From NCBI RefSeq assembly GCF_014646115.1, contig NZ_BMMV01000021.1, positions 93,136 through 157,135 on the forward strand: a DNA stretch of 64,000 bases. Reading direction: 5' to 3'. The translations under genes were made by a program, and so were the position numbers. The number at the start of each line of letters is the position of its first letter. Within the stretch, counting starts at the first letter, position 1. The notes under the pieces are model-generated. The model was not told the origin of the DNA. It saw only the letters and a list, made by a program, of their open reading frames with translations, and made no database searches. This DNA comes from Streptomyces camponoticapitis. Lineage in GTDB: Bacteria; Actinomycetota; Actinomycetes; Streptomycetales; Streptomycetaceae. Below, piece after piece: positions 33,078-42,720 of this stretch.

Positions 33078-34924
33078 CGAGGATGCATGTCATCGCCACG
33101 GCCGGACACATCGATCACGGGAAATCCACGTTGGTCAGGACGCTCACCGGCATGGAACCCGACCGCTGGGAGGAGGAGCGCCGCCGGGGACTGACGCTCG
33201 ATCTGGGTTTCGTCTGGTTCCGGCCCGTCCCCGAGGGTGAACCGATGGCGTTCGTCGACGTACCGGGGCACGAAAGACTCGTCGCGAACATGCTCGCCGG
33301 TGTCGGTCCGGTACCCGCGGTCCTTTTCGTGGTCGCCGCGGATCAAGGCTGGCAGGCACAGTCGCAGGAACATCTGAGCGTGCTGGACGCCCTCGGCGTC
33401 CGCCACGGGGTTCTGGCGGTAACGCGCGGTGATCTGGCTGATCCCGGACCGGTGAGCGCCGACGCGGTGCGGCGGATCGCCGCCAGTTCACTGGGCACGG
33501 TCGAAGCGGTCGCCGTCAGCGCGGTCACCGGCAGGGGCATCGACGAACTCCGCTCGGCACTCCTCCGCTTGGCGGGCTCGTTGCCCGCTGCCGACCCGGC
33601 GGCGGACGTGCGTCTGTGGGTGGACCGCGCTTTCACGGTACGGGGCCACGGAACGGTGGTCACCGGGACGCTCGGCGAGGGCACGATCCGCCTTGGTGAC
33701 CGCCTCACCGCGGCGAACGGGCAGGCACTGCGCGTCCGGGGGATGCAGGCCCTGCGGGAGGACCGCACGGAGGTGGCCGGCGTCGCCCGGGTCGCGGTCA
33801 ATGTCCACGGGCCCGGCGCGGGGGCCGTCCGGCGCGGCGACGCACTGCTGACACCGGGCCGCTGGTTGACCACCGGTGTGGTCGACGTACGGACGCACGG
33901 CGACGGCGCCCACGACCTGCCGCGTCAGCTGACCCTGCATGTCGGCTCCGCCGCGGTAGCCGTCACGGTGCGCCCCTTGGGCCACGACACCGCGAGGCTG
34001 ACCCTCGCCAGAGAGCTGCCCCTCCGGCTCGGCGACGCGGCTCTGCTACGTGATCCCGGCGGGCACCGGCCCCCGTTCGGGATCACCGTGCTGGACGTAC
34101 GCACACCGCGGTTGAGGCGTCGCGGGGCGGCGGCAGCGAGGGCACGCGAGTTGGAAGGGACTTCCGGCCTCCCTGACCCCGCCGGCGAACTGCGTCGCCG
34201 CGGCCTGGTACGGGCCGGCGACCTCGAAGCGATGGGCGCGCCTGCCGAAATCCGGCCCGTGGCAGGGGATTGGCTCGTCGACCCGGTCCTGTGGGACAGG
34301 CTGCGTACCCGACTCGTCGCCGCCGTGGAGGAGCATGCCGAGGCCCATCCGCTGGACCCCTGCCTGCCGACCGAGGAGGCCCGCAGGCTCCTCAAGCTGC
34401 CCGACAGGCTGCTCGTCGACGCCCTGGTGGCGTCGGTCGGCGCACCCACTTTGACGCAGCGTGACGGCAGGATCCACGGCACGGTCCGCCGGCCGGAGTT
34501 GCCCCCCGCAGTACGATCGGCGGTCGACGCGGTCCGTAAGGACCTTGCCCGCTCGCCCTTCCGTGCCCCGGAGGCCGCCCGGCTCACCGAACTCGGCCTG
34601 GGCGTGAGGGAGATGGCCGCCGCGGCGGCGGCCGGTGAACTGCTCAAGGTCGCGGAAGGAATCGTGCTGCTGCCCACGGCGGACGCCGACGCGGCCGGGA
34701 TCCTCGCCGGTCTGCAGCAGCCGTTCACGCTCAGCGAGGCCCGTCGGGCGCTTGACACGACACGCCGTGTCGCCGTTCCCCTGATGGAGCACCTGGACCG
34801 GTGCGGCTGGACCGAACGCGTCGATCAGACACACCGCAGACACCGGGCGGACGCGGACAACGGAAGCGGAGGCGGACGGGAATCGAACCCGCCTGCCCGA
34901 GATCCTCGGACACCTCGGTTTTGA
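33074..34924 (+). CDS. selB: Selenocysteine-specific elongation factor
   Basis: A 616-residue GTPase, equal in length to the E. coli protein. The G1 box GHIDHGKSTL, the DVPGHE G3 box and a central beta-barrel are followed by helical winged-helix repeats in the C-terminal third (about 370-595) that read the SECIS hairpin. It delivers selenocysteinyl-tRNA to in-frame UGA codons. Its start ATG overlaps selA by four bases. The last 58 bases (about 19 residues) lie antisense to the tRNA-Sec gene, and its UGA stop at 34922-34924 is the exact complement of the tRNA anticodon. Those C-terminal residues probably have no conserved role. Confidence 0.95.
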   Translation: MTRMHVIATAGHIDHGKSTLVRTLTGMEPDRWEEERRRGLTLDLGFVWFRPVPEGEPMAFVDVPGHERLVANMLAGVGPVPAVLFVVAADQGWQAQSQEHLSVLDALGVRHGVLAVTRGDLADPGPVSADAVRRIAASSLGTVEAVAVSAVTGRGIDELRSALLRLAGSLPAADPAADVRLWVDRAFTVRGHGTVVTGTLGEGTIRLGDRLTAANGQALRVRGMQALREDRTEVAGVARVAVNVHGPGAGAVRRGDALLTPGRWLTTGVVDVRTHGDGAHDLPRQLTLHVGSAAVAVTVRPLGHDTARLTLARELPLRLGDAALLRDPGGHRPPFGITVLDVRTPRLRRRGAAAARARELEGTSGLPDPAGELRRRGLVRAGDLEAMGAPAEIRPVAGDWLVDPVLWDRLRTRLVAAVEEHAEAHPLDPCLPTEEARRLLKLPDRLLVDALVASVGAPTLTQRDGRIHGTVRRPELPPAVRSAVDAVRKDLARSPFRAPEAARLTELGLGVREMAAAAAAGELLKVAEGIVLLPTADADAAGILAGLQQPFTLSEARRALDTTRRVAVPLMEHLDRCGWTERVDQTHRRHRADADNGSGGGRESNPPARDPRTPRF

Positions 34925-34959
34925 AGACCGGGAGGGCCACCAGGCACCCACACGCCTCC
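34867..34959 (-). tRNA. selC: tRNA-Sec (anticodon UCA)
   Basis: Read on the minus strand: acceptor GGAGGCG pairs with CGCCTCC, discriminator base G; a long D arm (GGGTGCC...); anticodon arm CGGT-CTTCAAA-ACCG with anticodon TCA; an extra arm of eight base pairs (TGTCCGAG-gat-CTCGGGCA) and a T arm CGGG-TTCGATT-CCCG. The 93-base length and long extra arm fit bacterial tRNA-Sec. It is encoded opposite to and overlaps the 3' end of selB by 58 bases. No CCA is encoded. No promoter is evident on the minus strand, which lies in a selB-selD gap. Confidence 0.95.
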
Positions 34960-35069
34960 TTGCCGCCCACGTAGGAATCGACAAAACGGCAGAATACCGA
35001 TCCTTGGGCGTCCGGCTCGAAAGCGCGGCCGCGAGCCCCTCGGCAGGTTTCCCACAGAACAGGAGTGGT

Positions 35070-36101
35070 ATGACATCCGCCCAACAAGTCGCCCCCGGCG
35101 TCCGCCTGACGCAGTACGCGCACGGAGGTGGATGCGCCTGCAAAATCCCGCCCGGTGAGTTGGAGGACATCGTCGCCGGCCTCACCGGCACCCGGGCCGG
35201 TGCCGGTCACGCGACCGAACTGCTGGTCGGAATGGAGACGGGTGACGACGCGGCCGCGGTCAGGCTGCCGGGCCCGGGACCGGGCGGCACCGCCTTGCTG
35301 GCCACGGCGGACTTCTTCACCCCGGTGGTGGACGATCCCTACGACTGGGGCCGCATCGCCGCCGCCAACGCGCTGTCCGATGTCTACGCGATGGGCGGCC
35401 AGCCGGTCGTGGCGGTCAACCTGCTGGCCTGGCCGCGCGAGACGCTCCCCTTCGAGCTCGCCAGGGAGGTCCTGCGCGGTGGTCTGGACATCGCTGCGCA
35501 GGCGGGCTGCCATGTGGGAGGCGGCCACAGTGTCGATGACCCGGAACCCAAGTACGGGATGGCGGTCACGGGCATCGCCGACCCGGCGCGGCTGCTGCGC
35601 AACGACCGCGGGACGCCGGGGACGCCGCTGTCACTCACCAAGCCGCTCGGCCTCGGCGTGCTCAACAACCGGCACAAGGCCACCGGCGAGAACTTCGAAC
35701 AGGCGGTGGCGACCATGGTGGAACTCAACCGGGCCGCTGCGGAGGCCGCCGTGGAAGCTGGTGCGGCCTGCGCGACCGATGTCACCGGCTTCGGGCTGCT
35801 CGGTCACCTGTACAAGCTGGCCAGGGCCTCGGGGGTCAGTGCTGTCATCGACGCGGCGGCCGTACCTTACCTGGACGGCGCGTGGAGCGCCGTCCGTGAG
35901 GGTTTCGTCAGTGGCGGGACTCGCCGCAACTTGGAATGGGTGTCGCCACACACCGACTTCGGCACCGCGGCTGAGGACACCCGGCTGCTCCTGGCGGACG
36001 CGCAGACCTCGGGCGGCCTGCTGGTGGCCGGTGAGATTCCCGGCGCACCGGTCATCGGGGAACTGGTGGCGCCCGCCGAACACACACTCGTGATCCGCTG
36101 A
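35070..36101 (+). CDS. selD: Selenide, water dikinase (selenophosphate synthetase)
   Basis: A 343-residue PurM-superfamily enzyme that makes selenophosphate from selenide and ATP. The active-site loop GGGCACKIPPGEL places Cys22 and Lys25 where E. coli SelD has Cys17 and Lys20; the residue is Cys, not selenocysteine, so the enzyme is not itself a selenoprotein. Further blocks are TADFFTPVVDDPYDWGRIAAAN, GGHSVDDPEPKYG and TDVTGFGLLGHL. ATG 35070 follows AGGAG. It ends 53 bases from the convergent formate dehydrogenase gene. Confidence 0.95.
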   Translation: MTSAQQVAPGVRLTQYAHGGGCACKIPPGELEDIVAGLTGTRAGAGHATELLVGMETGDDAAAVRLPGPGPGGTALLATADFFTPVVDDPYDWGRIAAANALSDVYAMGGQPVVAVNLLAWPRETLPFELAREVLRGGLDIAAQAGCHVGGGHSVDDPEPKYGMAVTGIADPARLLRNDRGTPGTPLSLTKPLGLGVLNNRHKATGENFEQAVATMVELNRAAAEAAVEAGAACATDVTGFGLLGHLYKLARASGVSAVIDAAAVPYLDGAWSAVREGFVSGGTRRNLEWVSPHTDFGTAAEDTRLLLADAQTSGGLLVAGEIPGAPVIGELVAPAEHTLVIR

Positions 36102-36153
36102 TGGTCGGCGACTGCCGCGTGCGGCGCGCCGGCCGTGCGTCTGCCATCCGCGT

Positions 36154-39100
36154 TCACTGCGCGCGTCCGGTGTGCTCGTCGATACCCGCCCGGGTGCGGT
36201 AGGACCGGACGAAGTCGGCGGCGGCCGGGCCACGCGGGCGCCTGCCGGGCCGGATGTCGACGGTGATGGCCTTGCTCTCCTGGATGTGAACGTTCGGGTC
36301 GAGCGACATGTGTGTCAACTCGTTCGCGGCGTCCCCGACGGCGTATCCGTTGGGTCCCCAGTGCCAGGGGAGGCCGATCTGGTGCAGCGTACGGCCCTGT
36401 ACCAGGAGCGGAGTCATCCGCTCCGTGACCAGCACTCTGGCCTCCACCACTCCCCGCGCGCTGACGATGGTGGCCCAGCCGTTGGCCTCCAGTTCACGCT
36501 CGGCGGCGAGTTCGGGGGAAACCTCACAGAAGAACTCCGGCTGGAGTTCCGCCAGGTAGGGCTGCCACCGTGACATCCCACCGGCGGTGTGGTGCTCGGT
36601 GAGCCGATAGGTGGTCACCACGTACGGGAAGACGTCCGCGCCTTGTTCCGCACCCGACGGGTGATAGCGGTTGTCGACACCCGAGGGGAGCAACTGCCTT
36701 ACGGGGTTGCGTTGCTGTCCGTAGAGCGCGTTCGGGAACGGCGACTCCTGCGGCTCGTAGTGGGTGGGCAGCGGACCGTCGACCAGTCCGGCGGGAGCGT
36801 ACAGCCAGGCCTTTCCGTCCGACTGCATGATGAAGGCGTCCGTCCCCGAAAGCGCGTCCGCACCGGTCGCGCCTTCAGCCGGCTGGAACCACGGCGGCTT
36901 GTCGACAGCGAAGTCCGGGGTGTCGTGACCCGTCCACACCTCCCGGTCCCGGTCCCACCACACCAGTGCTTTGCGTTCGCTCCACGGCTTGCCGTCCGGA
37001 TCCGCCGACGCGCGGTTGTAGAGGACCCGTCGGTTGGCGGGCCAGGCCCAAGCCCACTCGTTGGCCACCCAGTCCTGTTCACTGCCGGGCTTACGGCGAG
37101 CCGCCTGATTGACTCCCCCGGCATACACACCACAGTAGATCCAGCAGCCGCAGGACGTGGAACCGTCGCTGGAGAGTTGCTGGTAGGAGGAGAGCGGCCG
37201 GCCTTCGGAGTCGTGGCCGTTGATCTCCGCGAGCACTGCCTCGGCATCCGGTTCGAGCAACTCCCCCTGGGTCGGGTAGTCCCAGGTCAGATCGAGCAGT
37301 GGACGGTCCATCTCGTCGGTGGAGTCGGCGAGTTTGCGCCGGATGATCCGGCCCAGGTGGTACATGAACCACAGTTCGCTGCGTGCGTCGCCCTCCGGCT
37401 CGACCGCCTGGTGATGCCACTGCAGCATCCGCTGCGTATTGGTGAAACTGCCGGACTTCTCAGTGTGGGCGGCGGCGGGCAGGAAGAACACCTCGGTGCC
37501 GATGTCCTCCGTACGCATCTCACCGGTCTCGATCTCCGGGCCGTCCTTCCACCACGTGGCGGACTCGATCAGGGAGAAGTCCCGGACGACCAGCCAGTCG
37601 AGGTTGGCCATGCCCAGCCGCTGCATCTTCGCGTTGGCGGAACCCACCGCCGGGTTCTGGCCCAGCAGGAAGAAGCCTTTGCACTTCCCCTCGATCTGTG
37701 CCCTGACCGTGTCGTAGGTACTGTGCGAGCCCGTGAGCCGCGGCAGGTAGTCGTAGCGGAAGTCGTTCTCCTCGGTCGCGTTGTCGCCCCAGTACGCCTT
37801 GAGCAGGCTGACCACGTAGGAGCGGGTGGCACCCCAGTAGCCCTTCCGGGTCTGCTGCACCGCGACGAACGCGTCGAGGTTCTCGTCCGTGTGCGCGTGC
37901 GGCATGTGGATGTAGCCCGGCAGCAGATCGAACAGCGTGGGAATGTCTGTCGAGCCCTGGATCGAGGCATGGCCCCGCAGCGCCATGATTCCGCCGCCCG
38001 GCCGGCCGATATTGCCCAGCAGGGTCTGCAGGATCGCCGCCGTACGCACGTACTGCACTCCCACCGTGTGCTGCGTCCATCCGAGTGCGTACGCGAGGGC
38101 GGTCGTACGTTCCCGGCCCGAGTTGTCGGCGAACATCTCACAGACCGTCAGGAATGCGTCCTGCTTCACACCGCAGATCTGTTCCACCATCTCCGGGGTG
38201 TACCGGGAGAAGTGCCGCTTGAGTACCTGGAACACGCAGCGGGGGTGGTTGAGCGTGACGTCGCGCTCCTGGTCGCACTCCTCAAGGGTGGCACCCCCGG
38301 AACCGGTGGCCTCACCACGCCCCGCCTCGGTGACGGTCCGGTTGCCGTCCATGGGCGCCCTGTCCCTTTCACCCGACGTCGCCCGTACGTCCGGTGAACC
38401 TTCGTACTGCCAGGTGCTCTTGTCGTATGTCCGATTGTCCGTGTCCAGCCCGGAGAAGACACCGTCCAGATCCTCGGTGTCCTGGAAATCCTCACTGAGG
38501 ATGGTTGGCGCGTTGGTGTACGCGACGACGTAGTCACGGAAGTACCGGTCGTTCTGCAGGACATAGTTGATGATTCCGCCGAGGAACGCGATGTCGCTGC
38601 CGGCCCGCAGCGGCACATGCAGATCGGCCAGAGCGCTGGTCCTGGTGAAACGCGGATCGACGTGGATGACCTTGGCGCCGCGCGCCTTGGCCTCCATCAC
38701 CCACTGGAACCCAACCGGATGGCACTCGGCCATGTTCGAGCCCTGAATGACGATCAGGTCGGAGTTCTGCAGGTCCTGCTGGAAGGTTGTGGCCCCGCCG
38801 CGGCCGAACGAAGTCCCCAGACCGGGGACGGTGGCGGAGTGTCAAACGCGCGCCTGATTCTCGATCTGCACCGCGCCGAGAGCGGTGAACAGCTTCTTGA
38901 TCAGGTAGTTCTCCTCGTTGTCGAGCGTTGCCCCGCCGAGGCTGGCGAACCCCATGGTGCGCCGGGTGCGTGCCCCGTGGATGTCTTCCCACTCCCAGCC
39001 CTCGCGCCTCGCCTTCACCACTCGGTCAGCGATCATGTCCATCGCCGTGTCGAGCTCCAGGTGCTCCCATTCAGTACTGTTCGGGCGGCGGTAGAGGACC

Positions 39101-39411
39101 TGGTGTTCCCGGGCCGACCCGGTGGTCAGCTGCAGGCTCGCCGACCCCTTGGGACACAGCCGGCCGCGTGAGACAGGGGAATCGGGATCCCCTTCGATCT
39201 GGGTGACCTTGCCGTCCTGTACGTAGACGTCCTGACCGCAGCCGACGGCGCAGTACGGGCAGATCGACTTCACCACCCTGTCCGCCGTGTCCAGACGTGC
39301 CTTCCGCTCCGAGCTGAGCGGACTCTTGACGGCGGCCCCGCGGCCGAGCGGATCGTTGCCTTTCAGCTGTCGGTACACCGGCCATGAATCGATCCAGGTC
39401 CGTACGCCCAT
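36154..39411 (-). CDS. Formate dehydrogenase alpha subunit, selenocysteine-containing
   Basis: An open frame interrupted by one UGA at 38842-38844 (codon 190) and otherwise continuous, giving 1085 residues with Sec. N-terminal CPYCAVGC and the later CPKG supply the [4Fe-4S] cluster ligands. The UGA sits in ENQARV-U-HSATVPGLGTSFGRG, the position of the Mo-ligating selenocysteine in FDH-N/FDH-O-type enzymes, and EAC-type GSNMAECHPVGF follows. There is no twin-arginine signal, so the subunit is probably cytoplasmic. Start ATG 39411 has a GGAGAGG site. Known for the family: bis-MGD molybdenum oxidising formate. The beta and membrane subunits are divergently encoded from 40045. Confidence 0.95.
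38813..38844 (-). promoter_or_regulatory. Selenocysteine UGA codon and bacterial SECIS-like hairpin
   Basis: On the minus strand, UGA at 38844-38842 is followed after 12 bases by GTCCCC-GGTCT-GGGGAC (38829-38813), a perfect 6-bp stem with five-base apical loop GGTCT. From the UGA to the loop is exactly 18 bases. Recalled from the E. coli fdhF element, loop GGUCU also stands 18 bases after UGA, so the match in both spacing and apical loop is close. SelB should bind this loop. Confidence 0.85.
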
Positions 39412-39886
39412 GTCACGACCTCTCCGCGAACCGTTCGGCGACCGGCCGGTGCCCGCGGCCTTCCCGCCCTCGGTTGGTGATGCTGCTCCTCTTTACGTGC
39501 CGCATCGAATTTTACGGATCACAGCTCTTTTTTGATCGAAGCACGCGACGCCGGGCAGCGCAATTCACAGATTTTGGAATTCCCACCAGAACACCGCTAT
39601 CGGCCTTCCTCGCTTACCTCTCCAAGGGTTCCTGGATTGGTCACTCATAGAGCGGCCATATGGACCACAGTGCCACCACACCGGCCCTTCCTCTCAGGAG
39701 CGTCACCTCAATGGCCCCGCCTCACACAGTGGTTCGGCGTTGCGGTGGGGGGACCTTCGGGCGAGTCTTGTCGAAGCGGGGCAATCAGGTACTTGAGTTG
39801 CTGAATGGTGTCCGCGAGCCGGCCGGGAGCCGGTCCGTCCACCGTCGGCTCGTCGAGTCGGGGGCACCGCGAACGAACCCGTAACG
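39412..39886. promoter_or_regulatory. Divergent promoter region of formate dehydrogenase genes
   Basis: This 475-base segment separates the alpha subunit gene (minus) from the small ORF and beta subunit (plus). It includes an AT-rich patch (39495-39600) with CACAGCTCTTTTTTGATCG and an inverted repeat AATTC...GAATT (39560-39564 / 39575-39579). No gene is supported here; small frames are noise. A formate-, oxygen- or molybdate-responsive regulator could bind, but I cannot name it. Confidence 0.45.
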
Positions 39887-40048
39887 ATGTCGCTCGACCC
39901 CGACGTGCGCATCCAGGAGGACAGAGCCCTGACCACGGACCTCGTCACGGGCCGCATGCCGCGAGGAGCCGACCTGCCGACGCTGGCGGAGGAGCACCGG
40001 GTCCGGGCCCGCAGCACCGATGACACCGGAACGGAGACCGTCAAGTGA
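39887..40048 (+). CDS. Small protein coupled to formate dehydrogenase beta subunit
   Basis: A 53-codon frame, ATG 39887, reading MSLDPDVRIQEDRALTTDLV and ending ARSTDDTGTETVK. Its TGA at 40046-40048 overlaps the GTG start of the beta subunit (40045) in the GTGA arrangement seen for coupled genes. It is charged, has no membrane segment and no cysteine. No strong ribosome binding site is seen. It could be an accessory or leader peptide for translation coupling. I do not recognise a family. Confidence 0.5.
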   Translation: MSLDPDVRIQEDRALTTDLVTGRMPRGADLPTLAEEHRVRARSTDDTGTETVK

Positions 40049-41019
40049 CCCGTACGACCGGCCCGTCGGGCCACCTTCTCAGCGGCGTCGAACCGGATCC
40101 CGCGCGGGACGCGGGCCACGACGACGCGCCTCCCCGCGTCGGGTTCTTCACCGATACCTCCGTGTGCATCGGCTGCAAGGCGTGCGAGGTGGCCTGCAAG
40201 GAGTGGAACGCGATCCCCGAGGACGGCATCGCGCTGGCCGGGATGAGCTACGACAACACTGTGGCGCTCGGCGCCTCCTCCTGGCGCCACGTGGCCTTCG
40301 TCGAACAGCAGGTCCCGGTGCCCGTGCCCGACGGCCGTACCGAACTGCCCCTGTTCGCCGCGGGGGCGCCGGCCACGGGCACGGACACCGCACCGTCCAT
40401 CCCCGGCGAGGCGCGGGGTGACGCCGGTGGAGGTGTGCGCTGGCTGATGTCCTCAGACGTCTGTAAGCACTGCACCCACGCCGCCTGTCTGGACGTCTGC
40501 CCCACCGGCTCGCTCTTCCGCACCGAGTTCGGCACGGTCGTCGTCCAGGAGGACATCTGCAACGGCTGCGGCTACTGCGTGCCTGCCTGCCCCTACGGCG
40601 TGATCGAACAGCGCCCCAACGACGGACGGGTGTTCAAGTGCACCATGTGCTACGACCGCCTCGGCGCGGGGCAGGAGCCTGCGTGCGCCAAGGCCTGCCC
40701 CACTGATTCCATCCAATTCGGCCCTCTCGACGAGCTGAGGGAACGCGCGGCCCTGCGCGTCGACCAGCTGCACGAGGCCGGCGTCACCGACGCACGGCTG
40801 TACGGGGCCGACCCCGAGGACGGTGTGGGCGGCGACGGAGCCTTCTTCCTGCTGCTCGACGAGCCCGAGGTGTACGGGCTGCCGCCCAACCCCGTCGTCA
40901 CCACCCGCGACCTGCCCGAGATGTGGAAGCACGCCGCGTTCGCCGCACTGACAATCGCCGGAGGCGTGGCGTGCTCGTTCGCCGCATCGGCGCTGACCGG
41001 AAGGAAGTCCCGCCGATGA
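40045..41019 (+). CDS. Formate dehydrogenase beta (iron-sulfur) subunit
   Basis: A 324-residue protein with four 4Fe-4S binding sets of the DMSO reductase/FDH beta family. They are CIGCKACEVACKEW (about 41-54), CKHCTHAACLDVCPTG (about 147-162), CNGCGYCVPACPYG (about 180-193) and CTMCYDRLGAG...CAKACPTDSI (about 208-232). A C-terminal helix (WKHAAFAALTIAGGVACSFA) lies near the end and could anchor it. It passes electrons from the alpha subunit to the membrane subunit. Its GTG start overlaps the small ORF and its stop overlaps the next gene. Confidence 0.93.
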   Translation: MTRTTGPSGHLLSGVEPDPARDAGHDDAPPRVGFFTDTSVCIGCKACEVACKEWNAIPEDGIALAGMSYDNTVALGASSWRHVAFVEQQVPVPVPDGRTELPLFAAGAPATGTDTAPSIPGEARGDAGGGVRWLMSSDVCKHCTHAACLDVCPTGSLFRTEFGTVVVQEDICNGCGYCVPACPYGVIEQRPNDGRVFKCTMCYDRLGAGQEPACAKACPTDSIQFGPLDELRERAALRVDQLHEAGVTDARLYGADPEDGVGGDGAFFLLLDEPEVYGLPPNPVVTTRDLPEMWKHAAFAALTIAGGVACSFAASALTGRKSRR

Positions 41020-42065
41020 CCGGTTCCGATGTCACCCGGGACGGAGTCCGCGGGGCACGCCCCGGCCGCGACGCCGCTCCCGGAGCCTTCCAGCAGAGGG
41101 GCCGCCGGCGCCGAAAGGGCGAGGAACCCATGGTTCCCCGCGCGGAATTCGACTCGTATTACGGGCGCCCGATCATCAAGACTCCGCCCTGGTCGGCCCG
41201 CGACATCGCCGGGTACTTCTTCTTCGGAGGTCTGGCCGGCGCCGGCTCGGTCCTGGCGGCGGGCGCCCACGTGACCGGCCGCACCACAACCGCGAAGGCC
41301 ATGAAACTCTCCTCGATCGGCGCCCTGTCCGTGTCAGCCGCCGCTCTCGTCAACGACCTCGGTCGGCCCGCGCGCTTCCACCACATGCTGAGGGTGTTCA
41401 AACCGACCTCTCCCATGAGCGTCGGCTCCTGGCTCCTCACGGGGTACGGCGCCTTCGCGGGCGCGGCCGCGGCGAGCGCCGTCACGGGCCGCCTGCCGCT
41501 GGCGGGCGCGGCCGCCACGGTCGGCGCCGCGTTCCTCGGGACCGGCGTCGCCACTTACACGGCCGTGCTGGCGGCCGACACCGCCGTGCCCGCCTGGCAC
41601 GGGGTGTACCGCCAGCTACCGTACGTGTTCGCCGCGTCCGCGACAGCGGCCGCGTCCGGTATGGCCCTCGCCGTGGCACCGACCCGCGAGAACACACCTG
41701 CGCGATGGGCGGCGGGCCTCGCCGCCGTCGGCGAGGTCGTGTCGATGACGATGGCCGAGCGGGGTCTCGGAATGGTCGCGGAGACCTACCGCACCGGGCG
41801 CGCGGGCACCTTGCTGACAACAGCGCGGGTACTCACGGTCGGTGGAGCGGCCTGCGCCGCATTCCTCGGACACCGGAGCCGTGCCGCGGCTGTCGGTTCG
41901 GGTGCGATGCTGCTCGCGGGCTCGGCGTGCACCCGCTTCGGCGTCTTCGCCGCGGGGATCGCCTCGGCGAAGGACCCCGTCTACACGGTGGGGCCACAGC
42001 GCGAGGTGCTGCAACGTTCCGCGGCCGTTGACCAGACACCGCGGGACGACCGGCGTCCGGCCTGA
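41016..42065 (+). CDS. NrfD-type membrane subunit of formate dehydrogenase
   Basis: A 349-residue protein with a ~45-residue cytoplasmic N-terminus (PRAEFDSYYGRPIIKTPPW) and about eight to ten membrane helices, starting with DIAGYFFFGGLAGAGSVLAA. NrfD/PsrC subunits transfer electrons to the quinone pool. The conserved SYYGRPIIKTPPW block just before helix 1 is typical of FDH-linked NrfD proteins. It overlaps the beta subunit gene by four bases. The set alpha-beta-NrfD forms a membrane-bound formate-to-quinone enzyme; no cytochrome b subunit is needed. Confidence 0.9.
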   Translation: MTGSDVTRDGVRGARPGRDAAPGAFQQRGRRRRKGEEPMVPRAEFDSYYGRPIIKTPPWSARDIAGYFFFGGLAGAGSVLAAGAHVTGRTTTAKAMKLSSIGALSVSAAALVNDLGRPARFHHMLRVFKPTSPMSVGSWLLTGYGAFAGAAAASAVTGRLPLAGAAATVGAAFLGTGVATYTAVLAADTAVPAWHGVYRQLPYVFAASATAAASGMALAVAPTRENTPARWAAGLAAVGEVVSMTMAERGLGMVAETYRTGRAGTLLTTARVLTVGGAACAAFLGHRSRAAAVGSGAMLLAGSACTRFGVFAAGIASAKDPVYTVGPQREVLQRSAAVDQTPRDDRRPA

Positions 42066-42256
42066 GCCCGTCCGGGGCCGACCGGTGAGGCCACGGACGA
42101 GACGCACGACGGCACGCCGATTCACGACGCTGTACAGACGGCGCTTCAGGAACGACGGATGAGTGCGTGTTTCCGGGCCTTGGCCGGCGCGCGCGTCGTC
42201 GATACGTCTGGCTGTTCGAGTAGGCGGAAGCGGCAAGGTCGGCCACCATTGCGGCC

Positions 42257-42720
42257 ATGACGGGTGAGGATCAACCGGCGGGCGACTGCTTCGTCTGCCA
42301 GAAGCACAGGGATTCCACACTGATGCCTGGAGGACCGGTCCACGAGAACGACCTCGTGGTGATCTCGCACATGTCCCCGCGGGCTCCTGGACAGTCGGAT
42401 GAGGTCTACCTGGGACACCTGCTGGTGGAACCGCGTCGGCACGCAGCCGGGCTTGCGGATCTCACTGTGAGGAGGCCGGGCACGTGGGGCGTTGGAATTC
42501 CGCGGCCGCCCGGGCCCTTCGAGACGTCGCCGGTGCTGAACACGTCTACGCGGCTGTCATCGGAGATCAGGTGTCGCACCTGCATGTTCACCTCCTGCCG
42601 CGCTACCCCGGCACTCCCCGGCAATATTGGTGGACACGCGTTGACGAGTGGCCGGAGGCTCCGCGGGGCGGTGAGGAAGCTGCCAGCCAACTCGTTGAGC
42701 GTCTGAGAGCCAGCCTGTAG
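42257..42720 (+). pseudogene. HIT family protein with one-base frameshift
   Basis: The first frame from ATG 42257 has CFVCQKHRDSTLMPGG and VISHMSP, the N-terminal half of a HIT hydrolase. The next frame (from about 42467 to 42720) continues with WNSAAARALRDVAGAEHVY and the histidine triad HLHVHLLPRYPG. If one base (A) were restored in ACTG_TGAGGAGG near 42467 the frame would be continuous (LTDEEAGHVGRW). The gene is thus broken by a single-base deletion or a base-calling error. Function of the intact family: nucleotide phosphoramidate/adenylate hydrolysis. Confidence 0.75.

Noticed and set aside
34867..34959. tRNA on the plus strand
   Set aside because: Acceptor, anticodon and T-arm pair properly only when read on the minus strand; the plus strand gives no T-loop or anticodon.
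34867..35069. Integrated element using tRNA-Sec as attachment site
   Set aside because: No integrase gene or direct repeat of the tRNA 3' end is visible near it.
36589..38397. A 602-codon plus-strand frame antisense to formate dehydrogenase alpha
   Set aside because: No ribosome binding site or motif, and the opposite strand is a clearly conserved enzyme.
38842..38844. UGA in formate dehydrogenase as an ordinary nonsense mutation
   Set aside because: Sec machinery is encoded beside it, the position is the known Sec site, and a SECIS-like hairpin follows.
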